A stretch of 64,000 nt of DNA, taken from contig NC_016943.1 of the NCBI RefSeq assembly GCF_000284015.1, forward strand, positions 3,823,541 through 3,887,540, read 5' to 3'. Position numbers and translations under genes: made by a program. The first letter of the stretch is position 1. Each line of letters opens with the position of its first letter. The DNA is from Blastococcus saxobsidens DD2 (GTDB taxonomy: Bacteria; Actinomycetota; Actinomycetes; Mycobacteriales; Geodermatophilaceae). Positions 45,368 through 53,587 of this stretch are shown one piece after another. The notes under the pieces are model-generated. The model saw nothing but the letters and a program-made list of their open reading frames with translations. It was not told where the DNA came from and did no database searches.

Positions 45368-45400
45368 AGGCCGGTCCGGGTTGTCCCCGGACCGGCCTCG
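45368..45400. terminator. Bidirectional terminator between whiB1 and pdtaS
   Basis: GAGGCCGGTCCGGG and CCCGGACCGGCCTC form a perfect 14-bp stem with a 5-base loop. It lies between the two convergent stop codons and can serve both genes. No U tract is present. Confidence 0.8.
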
Positions 45401-45421
45401 GCGTTCTCGGAGCCGGCCGGG

Positions 45422-46903
45422 TCAGCGACGCGGTCGCTTCCCGCCGGGCAGCGTGAGCACCACCTCGGTGCCGGTCCGCCCCTCCGGAGGACCCATGCTC
45501 AGGCTGCCGCCGAGCTCGCTGGTCACCAGGGTCCGCACGATCTGCAGCCCCAGGCCGTCGCTGTCGATCGGGTCGAACCCCGGCGGCAGGCCCTGCCCGT
45601 CGTCGCGGACCCGGACGACCAGGTCGTCGCCGTCGCGCTCGGCGACCAGTTCGATCGTCCCGGGCTCGGCACCGACGAACGCGTGCTCGGCGGCGTTGTG
45701 GAGCAGCTCGGTCACCGCCAGGACCAGCGGCGTCGCCGCCGCAGCGGGCAGCTCCCCGAACGAGCCGGTGCGGCGGGTGCCGGCCGCCGGGCCCACGGAG
45801 GTGAGGTCGCCCAGCATCGGCAGCACCTGGTCGAGCACGTCGTCGACGTCGACGACGTCCTCGCGGCTGCCGGCCAGCGTCTCGTGCACCACGGCGATCG
45901 ACGCCACTCGGCGCACCGACTCCTCCAGCGCCGCCCGGGCGGCCGGCTCGGTCATGCGCCGGGCCTGCAGCCGGAGCAGCGCGGCCACCGTCTGCAGGTT
46001 GTTCTTCACCCGGTGGTGGATCTCCCGGATGGTCGCGTCCTTGGTGAGCAGCGCCCGGTCTCGGCGCCGCACGTCGGTGACGTCCCGGACCAGCACGAGG
46101 GCACCCGGATCGGCGCCGGGGGCCTGCAGGGGCAGCGCGCGCAGCAGCAGCGTGGCGCTCGCGGCCTCGACGTCCATGGGGTCGGGGTACCGCCCGGCCA
46201 CCGCCGCCGTGACACGGGCGGCCGCCGCCTCCCCGGCGACCCGGTCGGTCACGACGCGGGACGTCACCTCGGCCAGGTCGGCCCCGGCGAGATCGCCGGC
46301 CACCCCGATCCGCCGGTAGGCCGAGAGCGCGTTCGGGCTGGCATAGCTGACCCGCCCGGCGCCGTCGAGGCGCACCAGCCCGTCGCCGACCCGGGGGCCC
46401 ATCTCCGCGTCCTGGAGCTTCTCCGGCGGAAAGGTGCCGGCGGACACCATGAGGCAGAGGTCGGCGGCGATGTCCAGATAGGTGAACTCGAGCGTCGACG
46501 GCGACCGGGTGACCGCCAGGTTGGTGTCCTTGGCCAGGACGGCGACACCGACGCCTGCGTGACGGACCGGGATGACCTCCCGTCGTCGCGGCCTGCTGCC
46601 GGCCCGGTCCGGCTCGCCGTCGGTGACCGGGCACCCGTCCCGGTGCGCCGCGGCGAACGCCTCGGCAGCCGCCGCGTCGAGTTCGGCGCCGACCATGTCC
46701 TCCGGCAGGCTGGTCGGGGCGGTGAGCGGGCGGACCTGCGCCACGCACCACCACGCCCCGGTCGGCAACGGCACCCACAGCGTGAGGTCGGCGAAGGCGA
46801 GATCGGCCAGCAACTGCCAGTCGGCGACCAGCCGACGGGCGTGATCGACCTGCGCGGGGCTCGACGCCGTTCCGCGGGTGAGGCGCTCGGAGAGGCTGCT
46901 CAT
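45422..46903 (-). CDS. pdtaS: Sensor histidine kinase PdtaS
   Basis: A 493-residue soluble kinase. Residues 1-150 form a GAF-like domain, about 170-280 a PAS domain (DGLVRLDGAGRVSYASPNALS), then a HisKA_2 domain with the phospho-acceptor in EIHHRVKNNLQTVAALLRLQ, and an HATPase with LLHNAAEHAF, VRDDGQGLPPGF and GLGLQIV. No membrane segment is present. In M. tuberculosis PdtaS (Rv3220c) signals to the antitermination regulator PdtaR and responds to nitric oxide and copper. PdtaR is not encoded here. Position next to whiB1 is conserved. Confidence 0.95.
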   Translation of the reverse strand: MSSLSERLTRGTASSPAQVDHARRLVADWQLLADLAFADLTLWVPLPTGAWWCVAQVRPLTAPTSLPEDMVGAELDAAAAEAFAAAHRDGCPVTDGEPDRAGSRPRRREVIPVRHAGVGVAVLAKDTNLAVTRSPSTLEFTYLDIAADLCLMVSAGTFPPEKLQDAEMGPRVGDGLVRLDGAGRVSYASPNALSAYRRIGVAGDLAGADLAEVTSRVVTDRVAGEAAAARVTAAVAGRYPDPMDVEAASATLLLRALPLQAPGADPGALVLVRDVTDVRRRDRALLTKDATIREIHHRVKNNLQTVAALLRLQARRMTEPAARAALEESVRRVASIAVVHETLAGSREDVVDVDDVLDQVLPMLGDLTSVGPAAGTRRTGSFGELPAAAATPLVLAVTELLHNAAEHAFVGAEPGTIELVAERDGDDLVVRVRDDGQGLPPGFDPIDSDGLGLQIVRTLVTSELGGSLSMGPPEGRTGTEVVLTLPGGKRPRR

Positions 46904-46970
46904 GGTCCCCCGAGCCTATGGCCGGCGTCCCGAGGCGCACCCCGAGCGAGCGAGGGGTGAGGAGGACGGG

Positions 46971-47489
46971 GTGTTTCTCTACGCTTCGGACGTGCCGCCG
47001 CCCAGCCAGCTCGCCGTGGTCGCCGCCGGGCCCGAGGACTTCCCCGCGATCGCCGAGCTGACGGTGCGGGTCTACCTCGGCGGCGATCTGGCCTCCCCCG
47101 ACTACACCCACCAGCTCGCCGACGTCGCCGGCCGCGCGGTCCGGTCGGAGCTCCTCGTGGTGCACGACCCCGGCGGGCGGCTGGTGGGGAGCGTCGCGCT
47201 GGTGCTCGACGGCGACTTCGGCGAGATCACCGAGACCGACGACGAGGCGGCGTTCCGGATGCTGGCGGTGGACCCGGCGGCCCGGGGTCGCGGTGTCGGC
47301 GAACTGCTGGTGACCACCTGCCTCGAGCGGGCGCGGGCGGCCGGCAGGCGCCGCATGGTGCTGTCGACCGACCCGCGGATGGTCGCCGCGCACCGACTGT
47401 ACCGGCGGCTGGGCTTCGTCCGGATGCCGGAACGGGACTGGTCGCCGGTACCCGGCATCGACCTGCTCGTCTACGGCCGGGAACTCTAG
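46971..47489 (+). CDS. GNAT-family N-acetyltransferase
   Basis: A 172-residue acetyltransferase with the fold landmarks LVGSVALVLDGDFGEI, FRMLAVDPAARGRGVGELLV (acetyl-CoA loop) and AAHRLYRRLGFVRMPERDW. GAGGAG lies six bases before the GTG at 46971. It is divergent from pdtaS and abuts the convergent biotinyl protein gene. The substrate is unknown. Confidence 0.85.
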   Translation: MFLYASDVPPPSQLAVVAAGPEDFPAIAELTVRVYLGGDLASPDYTHQLADVAGRAVRSELLVVHDPGGRLVGSVALVLDGDFGEITETDDEAAFRMLAVDPAARGRGVGELLVTTCLERARAAGRRRMVLSTDPRMVAAHRLYRRLGFVRMPERDWSPVPGIDLLVYGREL

Positions 47490-47494
47490 AGCGC

Positions 47495-47719
47495 TCAGCC
47501 GTCGGAGACGGTGGCGATCAGGTCGCCCTCCTGGAGGACCTCGCCCTCCACCACGTGCAGCTCCCGCACGGTGCCGGCACGCTCGGTGAGCACCGGGATC
47601 TCCATCTTCATCGACTCGAGGATCACCAGCGTGTCACCGGCCGCCACGGGCGTCCCCGGCGCGACGAGCACCTTCCAGACGCTGGAGACCATCTCCGCGT
47701 GGATCTCCTCGACCGCCAC
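47495..47719 (-). CDS. Stand-alone biotinyl/lipoyl domain protein (TB7.3-like)
   Basis: A 74-residue protein that is only a biotinyl domain. The modification site is LESMKMEIPVL with the lysine between two methionines, the classic biotin acceptor. The opening VEEIHAEMVSSVWKVLVAPG and the end GDLIATVSD match TB7.3 (Rv3221c) of M. tuberculosis, a known biotinylated protein of unclear role. The GTG at 47719 follows GGGAGGAA. A degenerate biotin carboxylase relative lies just upstream on the same strand, a suggestive pairing. Confidence 0.9.
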   Translation of the reverse strand: MAVEEIHAEMVSSVWKVLVAPGTPVAAGDTLVILESMKMEIPVLTERAGTVRELHVVEGEVLQEGDLIATVSDG

Positions 47720-47775
47720 CGGTTCCTCCCGCGCTCGCCGTTCGTGAGCCCACATCCAAGCACGGCGGACGCTGG

Positions 47776-48825
47776 TCAGGCTCCCGGCACGGTCGCTGCC
47801 GAGGCGAGCCGGCCGAGCACCGCGCACACCTCCGGTCCGTCGTGCGGCACACCGGTCTCGGGCAGCCCCGAGAGCGTCCCGCTCGCGACCCGTGCCGCCG
47901 TCGGGATGTCGTCGGCGCCCACGCTCACCGTGGCCAGCAGCGCGTCGTACCAGCCGTCCAGCCGGTCGCCCGGGTCGTAGCCGCTGCGCGCCACCAGGTC
48001 GACGTCGGCCGCGGCCGCCGGCGGGCGGCCGGAGCCCGGGAGGCGACCGCTGATCCTGCCCGCGGTCCCGGGGGGCAGGGTCGACCGCAGCTGGACGGCG
48101 ATCGCGGCCCGCGGCGGGGTGTCCCCCGCGGAGCCCGGGCCGGCCGCCCGCGGGTCCCCCGCGCTGCGGAGGGCGAGCTCCACGGCATCCACCCCGTACG
48201 CCCGCTCCAGCACGGCCATGTCCAGGGAGAATCCGGCGGCGACCTCGGCGAGCGCGCCGTCCGGGGCGATGCCCACGGTGACCAGCCCCCGCCAGCCCAC
48301 CTCCGCCAGCCGGGAGGCCGCTGCCGGCAGCTCCTCCGGGACGCCGGGCGTCCAGGAGACCCGGGCGATCCCGGCGGCACGGTCGCGGGCCACCGGGGTC
48401 GTGAAGCGCAACCCGTCGGCGGTCACCCAGGCCAGGAAGCCGCGCTCGCTGGCCGGCTCCACGCCGTCCCCACCGAGCCGCTCCAGCACCTCCGGGTCGG
48501 GGCCCGCCCAGCGGAGCCCGGCAGCGATGACCGCGCCGGCCAGCCGCGCGTTCCCGGCCAGCGCCGGGGGCACCGGCAGCACGGTGTCGGCCCCGCTGCG
48601 GCGAGCGGCCTCGACGATGCGGTCGACGGCCAGGTAGGACTCCGCGGCGGGCGCCGGGCCGAGCAGGACGGCGTCGTCGGCCAGCCGGACGTGCCGGGCG
48701 GCACGTTCGACCTCGCTGTGCACCGCCACGGCCTTGACGTCCAGTCGATGGCAGGCGGCGACCACGGCGCAGGCCGCCGGTCCCCGCCCGGCGACCAGGA
48801 CGGTCTCGATCCCCAGCTGCGGCAC
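47776..48825 (-). CDS. Degenerate biotin carboxylase-like protein
   Basis: A 349-residue protein related to acetyl/propionyl-CoA carboxylase alpha chains but much shorter than the roughly 450-residue biotin carboxylase. The N-terminal domain is clear: TVLVAGRGPAACAVVAACHR, AARHVRLADDAVLLGPAPA, ESYLAVDRIVEAARRSGAD. The glycine-rich ATP-grasp lid is missing, and where FLEMNPRLQVEH-type catalytic residues belong it reads AEVAAGFSLDMAVLE. The C-terminal domain returns with DRLDGWYDALLATVSVGA. It therefore looks like a pseudoenzyme. GGAGGAA precedes the GTG. It is followed by the biotinyl protein, 56 bp away. Confidence 0.75.
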   Translation of the reverse strand: MPQLGIETVLVAGRGPAACAVVAACHRLDVKAVAVHSEVERAARHVRLADDAVLLGPAPAAESYLAVDRIVEAARRSGADTVLPVPPALAGNARLAGAVIAAGLRWAGPDPEVLERLGGDGVEPASERGFLAWVTADGLRFTTPVARDRAAGIARVSWTPGVPEELPAAASRLAEVGWRGLVTVGIAPDGALAEVAAGFSLDMAVLERAYGVDAVELALRSAGDPRAAGPGSAGDTPPRAAIAVQLRSTLPPGTAGRISGRLPGSGRPPAAAADVDLVARSGYDPGDRLDGWYDALLATVSVGADDIPTAARVASGTLSGLPETGVPHDGPEVCAVLGRLASAATVPGA

Positions 48826-48997
48826 TGCTGTTCCTCCTGCATCGCCCTGCCCGGCACACGGCCGGGTCCCCCCGTGAGAGGCTTGTCGGGTCAGCTTGGC
48901 GGGTTCGTCGGCGTCGTGCACCCTACGTGCACCACGCTCCGGCCCCGCGAGATCCACGGGCCCAGCGGCCCACCGGCAGTGCGAGAGGAGGGCAGCG

Positions 48998-49072
48998 ATG
49001 TCCAAGCGTGGACGCAAGCGTCGCTCCCGCAAGGGGAACAAGGCCAACCACGGCAAGCGCCCCAACGCGTGA
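48998..49072 (+). CDS. Ribosomal protein bL37-like (AURKAIP1/COX24 domain), 24 residues
   Basis: A 24-residue, very basic peptide: MSKRGRKRRSRKGNKANHGK then RPNA. It matches the actinobacterial bL37 / AURKAIP1-COX24 type small protein seen in mycobacterial 50S subunits. GAGGAGG lies 8-9 bases before the ATG. It is normally missed because of its size. It sits between the carboxylase-like gene and the rsrA-sigR operon. Confidence 0.85.
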   Translation: MSKRGRKRRSRKGNKANHGKRPNA

Positions 49073-49116
49073 CGACAGGCCCGGGAGCATCGCAGCGAGG
49101 CCGCCGCCGACAGAGA

Positions 49117-49197
49117 GTGAGCATCGCAGCGAGGAACGAGCGAGGAGCGGAGCGACCGCGGAGGCGGCGTACGGCTTCGAGCGAGGAGCGGACCGGG
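49117..49197 (+). repeat. Dispersed repeat, copy 2 with partial copies
   Basis: Positions 49117-49151 are identical over 35 bp to 25607-25641. A partial copy (GAGCATCGCAGCGAGG) sits just upstream at 49085-49100. Another (CGAGCGAGGAGCGGACCGGG) lies at 49178-49197. The cluster is in the gap between bL37 and rsrA, so the family has inserted or amplified repeatedly here. Confidence 0.7.
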
Positions 49198-49285
49198 CCG
49201 CGGATGGGGGCACCTCCCGCTTGCGGGGGACGCGCCAGCGGTGACGCGTGAGAGCGGCCCCCTCTACACGCAGAGGGGCTGCGCG

Positions 49286-49322
49286 CCAGAAGCCCAGAAC
49301 CGGACCGGTTCTGGGCTTCTGG
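49286..49322. terminator. Terminator hairpin after rsrA
   Basis: CCAGAAGCCCAGAACCGG and CCGGTTCTGGGCTTCTGG are perfect 18-bp complements almost without a spacer; the practical stem is 16 bp with a 5-base loop. It ends 13 bp before the rsrA stop codon on the plus-strand map, so it lies just downstream of the minus-strand sigR-rsrA operon. Confidence 0.8.
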
Positions 49323-49334
49323 CGTTTCCCGGTC

Positions 49335-49676
49335 CTATGCGGTGGGGCGCTCCGCCGACCGCTCGATCGTCAACCGCTCGACGCTGACCGAGGTGCCGTC
49401 GTCCTCGATGGACACGGTGGTCAGCTGCATCTTGATCCGGTCCCGCAGGCCCGACGGCGGCTTGTCCCCACCGCAGCGCCGGCGCACCAGCGCCTTGAAC
49501 TCCTGCTCGATGCCGAACTCGCGCAGGCACGAAGAGCAGTCCTCGAGGTGCTCGGCGATCAGCCCGCGGCGCTCGTCGCTGGTCTCGTGGTCGAGGAACT
49601 CGAACACGTGCGTCAGGACGTCGTCGCAGGAGTTGATCTCGATCGGCCCACCGGCCTGAGAAGCCTCGTCGGCCAT
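49335..49676 (-). CDS. rsrA: Mycothiol-system anti-sigma factor RsrA/RshA
   Basis: A 113-residue zinc-binding anti-sigma factor. The ZAS motif is visible: an early cysteine in INSCDDVLTHVFEFLD, then the His-x3-Cys-x2-Cys of AEHLEDCSSCLREFG. Oxidation of the cysteines would release zinc and free SigR. A second cysteine pair is absent except RRRCGGDK. Its ATG overlaps the sigR stop codon by one base (TGATG), so the two are coupled. The C-terminal 30 residues are less conserved. Confidence 0.92.
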   Translation of the reverse strand: MADEASQAGGPIEINSCDDVLTHVFEFLDHETSDERRGLIAEHLEDCSSCLREFGIEQEFKALVRRRCGGDKPPSGLRDRIKMQLTTVSIEDDGTSVSVERLTIERSAERPTA

Positions 49677-50368
49677 CAGTGGCTCGCCTCCTCACCGGCT
49701 CCGGCACGGACGAAGCCGCGCTCACGGGCGTAGTCGGCCAGCAGCTTCTGCAGCCCGCGCCGACCGCGGTGGAGACGGGACATCACCGTGCCGATGGGCG
49801 TGCCCATGATCTCGGCGATCTCCTTGTAGGCGAACCCCTCGACGTCGGCGAGGTAGACGGCCAGCCGGAAGTCCTCCGGCAGTTGCTGCAGGGCCTCCTT
49901 GATGTCGGAGTCCGGCAGGTGGTCCAGCGCCTCGATCTCGGCCGACCGCAGCCCCGTGGAGCTGTGCTCCTCCGCCGCGTACAGCTGCCAGTCCTGCACC
50001 TGCTCGGTGGGGTACTGCTGCGGCTGCCGCTGCTTCTTCCGGTAGCTGTTGATGTAGGTGTTGGTCAGGATCCGGTACAGCCACGCCTTGAGGTTGGTGC
50101 CCTGGGCGAACTGGTGGAAGGCCGAGTAGGCCTTCACGAACGTCTCCTGCACCAGGTCCTCGGCGTCGGCCGGGTTGCGGGTCATCCGCAGCGCGGCCGG
50201 GTAGAGCTGGTCCAGGAAGGGCAGCGCATCCCGCTCGAACCGCGCATCGCGTTCCGCGCGGGTCTCGGCCAGCTCCGTGCGGCTGCCGCCCTCGCGGGCC
50301 TCGGGCACCTCTACGGGTGCGGCCACGGGCGTCTGGCCGGGGTTGTCGACCGCGGAATCCTCAGGCAC
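49676..50368 (-). CDS. sigR: ECF sigma factor SigR/SigH (thiol-oxidative stress)
   Basis: A 230-residue ECF sigma factor. Region 2 is [20 protein letters not shown] with [17 protein letters not shown], then [26 protein letters not shown] typical of the SigR/SigH group. Region 4 is [20 protein letters not shown] and [21 protein letters not shown]. It drives thioredoxin, mycothiol and protein quality-control genes under disulfide stress. The GTG at 50368 follows AGAGGATG; longer starts upstream are not conserved. It is the first gene of the sigR-rsrA operon. Confidence 0.93.
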   Translation of the reverse strand: MPEDSAVDNPGQTPVAAPVEVPEAREGGSRTELAETRAERDARFERDALPFLDQLYPAALRMTRNPADAEDLVQETFVKAYSAFHQFAQGTNLKAWLYRILTNTYINSYRKKQRQPQQYPTEQVQDWQLYAAEEHSSTGLRSAEIEALDHLPDSDIKEALQQLPEDFRLAVYLADVEGFAYKEIAEIMGTPIGTVMSRLHRGRRGLQKLLADYARERGFVRAGAGEEASH

Positions 50369-50565
50369 CGACCATCCTCTCTGGGGCCCCCTGGTGCGGG
50401 GCGCCACATCGGTCGATCCTAGCCGTGCTGCGTCCGGACGGCCCGGGGGACGTCGGTGCGCGGCCCGCGTGCGCGTGCTGGAGAGGGTGCTGCTCACGGC
50501 CGGTGCAACCGCCCGGCCGGGCGGGGACATTCCCGGCCGGGGCCAGCTCGCTAGGCTCCGGCGCC

Positions 50566-51039
50566 GTGGCGGCGACCCCGGCGGTGCGGGCCCTGGAGCG
50601 GGCGAGCGTGGCGTACGTACTGCACCCGTACGACGCGGAGCACCCAGCGGACCAGGGCCACGGCGAGGCGGCCGTGGCCGCGCTGGGTGCCGACCCCCGC
50701 CAGGTGCTCAAGACGCTGGTGACCCGGGTCGACGGCGCCCTCACCGTCGCGGTCGTACCGGTCAGCGGCACCCTCGACCTCAAGGCACTCGCCGCCGCCG
50801 GCGGCGGCCGGAAGGCGGTGATGGCCGACCCGGCAGACGCCGAGCGGGCCACCGGCTACGTGCTCGGCGGCATCAGCCCGCTCGGTCAGCGGAAGGCGCT
50901 GCCCACCGTCGTCGACTCCTCGGCGCTGGAGTTCGACACCGTCCTGGTCAGCGCCGGCCGGCGCGGGCTGCAGGTGGAGCTGTCGCCGGCCGAACTCGTC
51001 CGGCTGACCCGCGCCCGTGCCGCGCCGATCGGCAGGTGA
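50566..51039 (+). CDS. Cys-tRNA(Pro) deacylase, YbaK/EbsC family
   Basis: A 157-residue editing enzyme. The YbaK fold is seen in the early [13 protein letters not shown] strand, [19 protein letters not shown] (with the conserved lysine), [20 protein letters not shown] and [20 protein letters not shown]. It hydrolyses Cys-tRNA(Pro) mischarged by ProRS. TAGGCT ends 8 bp before the GTG; no ribosome site is seen. It is divergent from sigR. Confidence 0.9.
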   Translation: MAATPAVRALERASVAYVLHPYDAEHPADQGHGEAAVAALGADPRQVLKTLVTRVDGALTVAVVPVSGTLDLKALAAAGGGRKAVMADPADAERATGYVLGGISPLGQRKALPTVVDSSALEFDTVLVSAGRRGLQVELSPAELVRLTRARAAPIGR

Positions 51040-51064
51040 GCGCCTGAAACGGCGCTCTGCAGGG

Positions 51065-51092
51065 CCCCGCCGGGAACCAGCGGGTGGCGGGG
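51065..51092. terminator. Weak hairpin between convergent genes
   Basis: CCCCGCC (51065-51071) pairs with GGCGGGG (51086-51092) around a 14-base loop in the 60-bp gap between the YbaK gene and the spermidine-synthase-like gene. It is a modest terminator candidate. Confidence 0.35.
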
Positions 51093-51100
51093 GTCCTCCC

Positions 51101-52663
51101 TCAGCCGTAGGGGTTGAGCAGCTGGTCGACCGGCGCGAAGTCGTCGGTGAGCACGGCGGCATCGCCGACGAACCGGTCCAGCTCCTCGCCGCCGGCCACC
51201 CGCCAGGCGAGGTCGCGCTCGGCCAGCTCCACCGCGATCTCCTCGACCGGCAGCGGCTGCTGCGAGGCGACGGCGACGAGGTTGCCGCCGTCCTCCCCTG
51301 CCAGCACGGGTGCACGAGCGAGCAGCAGCACGTGGTCGAAGACCTCCCGGAGCGTGGCGACCTCCGCCCGGACGAACGACAGCGGCGGGTGGTCGATGAG
51401 GTTGACGGCGTAGACGCCGTCGTCGGCCAGTGCCCGGTCCACCAGCTCCAGCGCCTCCCGGGTGGTGAGCTGCCAGGGCACCGACAGCCCGCCGAAGGCG
51501 TCGCCGACGACGAGGTCCCGCTCGCCGGCCGCTTCCTCGGCCAGCCCGACCCGGCCGTCGGCGACCCGCACCCGCAGGTCCTCGGACGTCTCCAGCCCCA
51601 GCTGGTCGCGGTCCATGGCGACGACACCCGGGTCGACCTCCACCACCACGCTCTCCGTCCCCGGGCGCACCTCGGCCAGATACCGCGGCAGGGTCAGCCC
51701 ACCGCCGCCGATGTGCAGCGCGGAGACCGGCTCGCCCGCCGGGAACACCGCGTCGGTGACCGCGGCGATCGCCCGCACGTACTGGAACTCCAGGTGCGTC
51801 GGATCGGCGAGGTCGACGTAGGAGTGCCGGAGGGTGTCGAGCATCAGCACCCGGCCGGACGGCCGGTCGGGATCGGCCACCACACGGGCGCAGTGGTAGG
51901 CGGTCTCCTCCTCGCACGGCGTGGGCGCGACCGCGGCGAGCCCGCCACCGACCACCGCCAGCACCAGCAGCCCGGTGGTCACCGGACGGGCGCCCGTGCC
52001 ACGCCGCAGGACCAGGCCCACGGCCAGCCCGGTGACCACGGTGACCGCGCCGGTCGCGACGAGGATGACGCTGCTGGGGAGAATCGCCACCAGCACGAAG
52101 CCGGTGGCGAACGTCGCGGCGATGCCGCCGAGCGTGCCGATGCCCGACAGCCGCCCCACCACCGCCCCGGTCTCGGACAGGCTGGCCAGCTGCAGCTTGA
52201 CCACCATCGGCGGTACGGCCGACAGCAGCGCCGCAGGGACCACGACCGCGACCGCGGCCAGCAGGAGCACACCACCGGCATCGGCCCCGGAGAGCGCCGA
52301 ACCGGTGAACCGGACGAGCGGCAGGACGGCGACGATCAGCGCACCCCCGGCGACTAGCAGGGGGGCCAGCAGGCGGCGGGGGTCGGTGCGATCGGCGGTC
52401 GCACCACCGACCCACGCGCCGAGGGCGATCGCCGCCAGCGCGAAGCCGATCACCGCGGTGCTGGTCTGCACGGTGACGCCGACGTAGGGCGCGATCAGCC
52501 GCAGCCCCACGATCTCCAGCACGAGGACCGCCCCCGAGCTGAGGAAGGTCAGCGCCGCCGCCACCCACGTCGGGAGGGCGCCGCCGGGGGGCGGGGGCTC
52601 CGGCGGCAGGTCGTCGGCGGGCAGGTTCCGAGTGCGTGGGGAGTGCCCGGGTCCGGCGGCCAC
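51101..52663 (-). CDS. Fused membrane/spermidine synthase-like protein
   Basis: A 520-residue fusion. Residues about 30-250 hold six to eight membrane helices (LTFLSSGAVLVLEIVGLRLIAPYVG at the start, in parts). Residues about 280-510 are a spermidine-synthase-type methyltransferase fold: ALHIGGGGLTLPRYLAE, VVEVDPGVVAMDRD, RVADGRVGLAEE, DLVVGDAFGG and the late VNLIDHPPLSF. The glycine-rich loop suggests that a decarboxylated SAM-like ligand is bound, but aminopropyl transfer is unproven for this fused class. It is preceded on the same strand by the SRAP gene. Confidence 0.85.
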   Translation of the reverse strand: MAAGPGHSPRTRNLPADDLPPEPPPPGGALPTWVAAALTFLSSGAVLVLEIVGLRLIAPYVGVTVQTSTAVIGFALAAIALGAWVGGATADRTDPRRLLAPLLVAGGALIVAVLPLVRFTGSALSGADAGGVLLLAAVAVVVPAALLSAVPPMVVKLQLASLSETGAVVGRLSGIGTLGGIAATFATGFVLVAILPSSVILVATGAVTVVTGLAVGLVLRRGTGARPVTTGLLVLAVVGGGLAAVAPTPCEEETAYHCARVVADPDRPSGRVLMLDTLRHSYVDLADPTHLEFQYVRAIAAVTDAVFPAGEPVSALHIGGGGLTLPRYLAEVRPGTESVVVEVDPGVVAMDRDQLGLETSEDLRVRVADGRVGLAEEAAGERDLVVGDAFGGLSVPWQLTTREALELVDRALADDGVYAVNLIDHPPLSFVRAEVATLREVFDHVLLLARAPVLAGEDGGNLVAVASQQPLPVEEIAVELAERDLAWRVAGGEELDRFVGDAAVLTDDFAPVDQLLNPYG

Positions 52664-52664
52664 C

Positions 52665-53450
52665 TCAGAACAGCGCCGGCTGGTCGTCGCTGCTCCGCAG
52701 GGGAACCGGAAGGGCGTCCTGATGAGCGGGTGCGGCGACCGAACCGGCCCGGGCCAGCAGCTCGGGACCGTTGTTGCGGACGTTGTTCACGTCCGCACCC
52801 ACCGGACGGAGCTCGAGGCCGGCCACGAAGTCCGCCGGGGTCGGCCGGGCCAGCTCCGCGACGTCCTCCCGACCCGGGTCCAGCCAGTCGGCCCACCGGT
52901 CGGGAGGCAGCACCAGGGGCATCCGATCGTGGATCTCGGTCAGGGCGCCGGTCGCCGGGGCGGTGACCACCGTGCAGGTGTAGAGCCGGTCCTCGCCCTG
53001 GCCCCACACCTCCCACAGGCCCGCGAAGGCCAGCACCGACCCGTCCTCGGGCGTGATGAAGTACGGCTGCTTGGCCGTGGAGTCCAGCCGCTTGGCCCAC
53101 TCGTACCAGCCGTCCGCGGGTACCAGGCAGCGGCGAGAGGCGGCCGCCTTCCGGAAGGCGGGCTTCTCGGGAAGCGACTCCACGCGCGCGTTGAGCATCC
53201 GGTTGCCGACCGAGGGGTCCTTGGCCCACGACGGCACCAGGCCCCACCGGACCGCGCGCAGTTCCCGGTGCGCACCGCCGGTCGGCCGGCCCTCGGCGTC
53301 CCGCTCCTTGGCCTGCCGCACGACGTAGACGTCCTTCGTGGGCGCCACGTTGTAGTCCGCGGGGAGCGGCGGATGCCCCTCGGCCGGCACCGCCTCGAAC
53401 TCCACCGCGAGGTCCTCGGGCTTGCGGCTGGCCGCGTAGCGACCGCACAT
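52665..53450 (-). CDS. SOS response-associated peptidase (YedK/HMCES, SRAP)
   Basis: A 261-residue SRAP protein that crosslinks to abasic sites in single-stranded DNA. The catalytic cysteine is residue 2 (MCGRYAAS), so the ATG at 53450 with GAGGAGG upstream must be the start; an ATG seven codons earlier would mask it. Other active-site elements are YNVAPTKDV, VRWGLVPSWAKD, LNARVESLPEKPAF, CLVPADGWYEW and the histidine in EIHDRMPLVL. It corresponds in position to Rv3226c near aroA. Confidence 0.93.
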   Translation of the reverse strand: MCGRYAASRKPEDLAVEFEAVPAEGHPPLPADYNVAPTKDVYVVRQAKERDAEGRPTGGAHRELRAVRWGLVPSWAKDPSVGNRMLNARVESLPEKPAFRKAAASRRCLVPADGWYEWAKRLDSTAKQPYFITPEDGSVLAFAGLWEVWGQGEDRLYTCTVVTAPATGALTEIHDRMPLVLPPDRWADWLDPGREDVAELARPTPADFVAGLELRPVGADVNNVRNNGPELLARAGSVAAPAHQDALPVPLRSSDDQPALF

Positions 53451-53587
53451 GGGCGCCTCCTCGACGGGCACGGGCTGACCGTTGGCACTCTAGGCGCGGC
53501 CGCTGACACCGGGCGGAGCGTGCGTGCACCCGGGCCCCCGGGGTAGCCCCCCTGTCGCAACGACCGCCGAGAGACGAGGATCACCGC

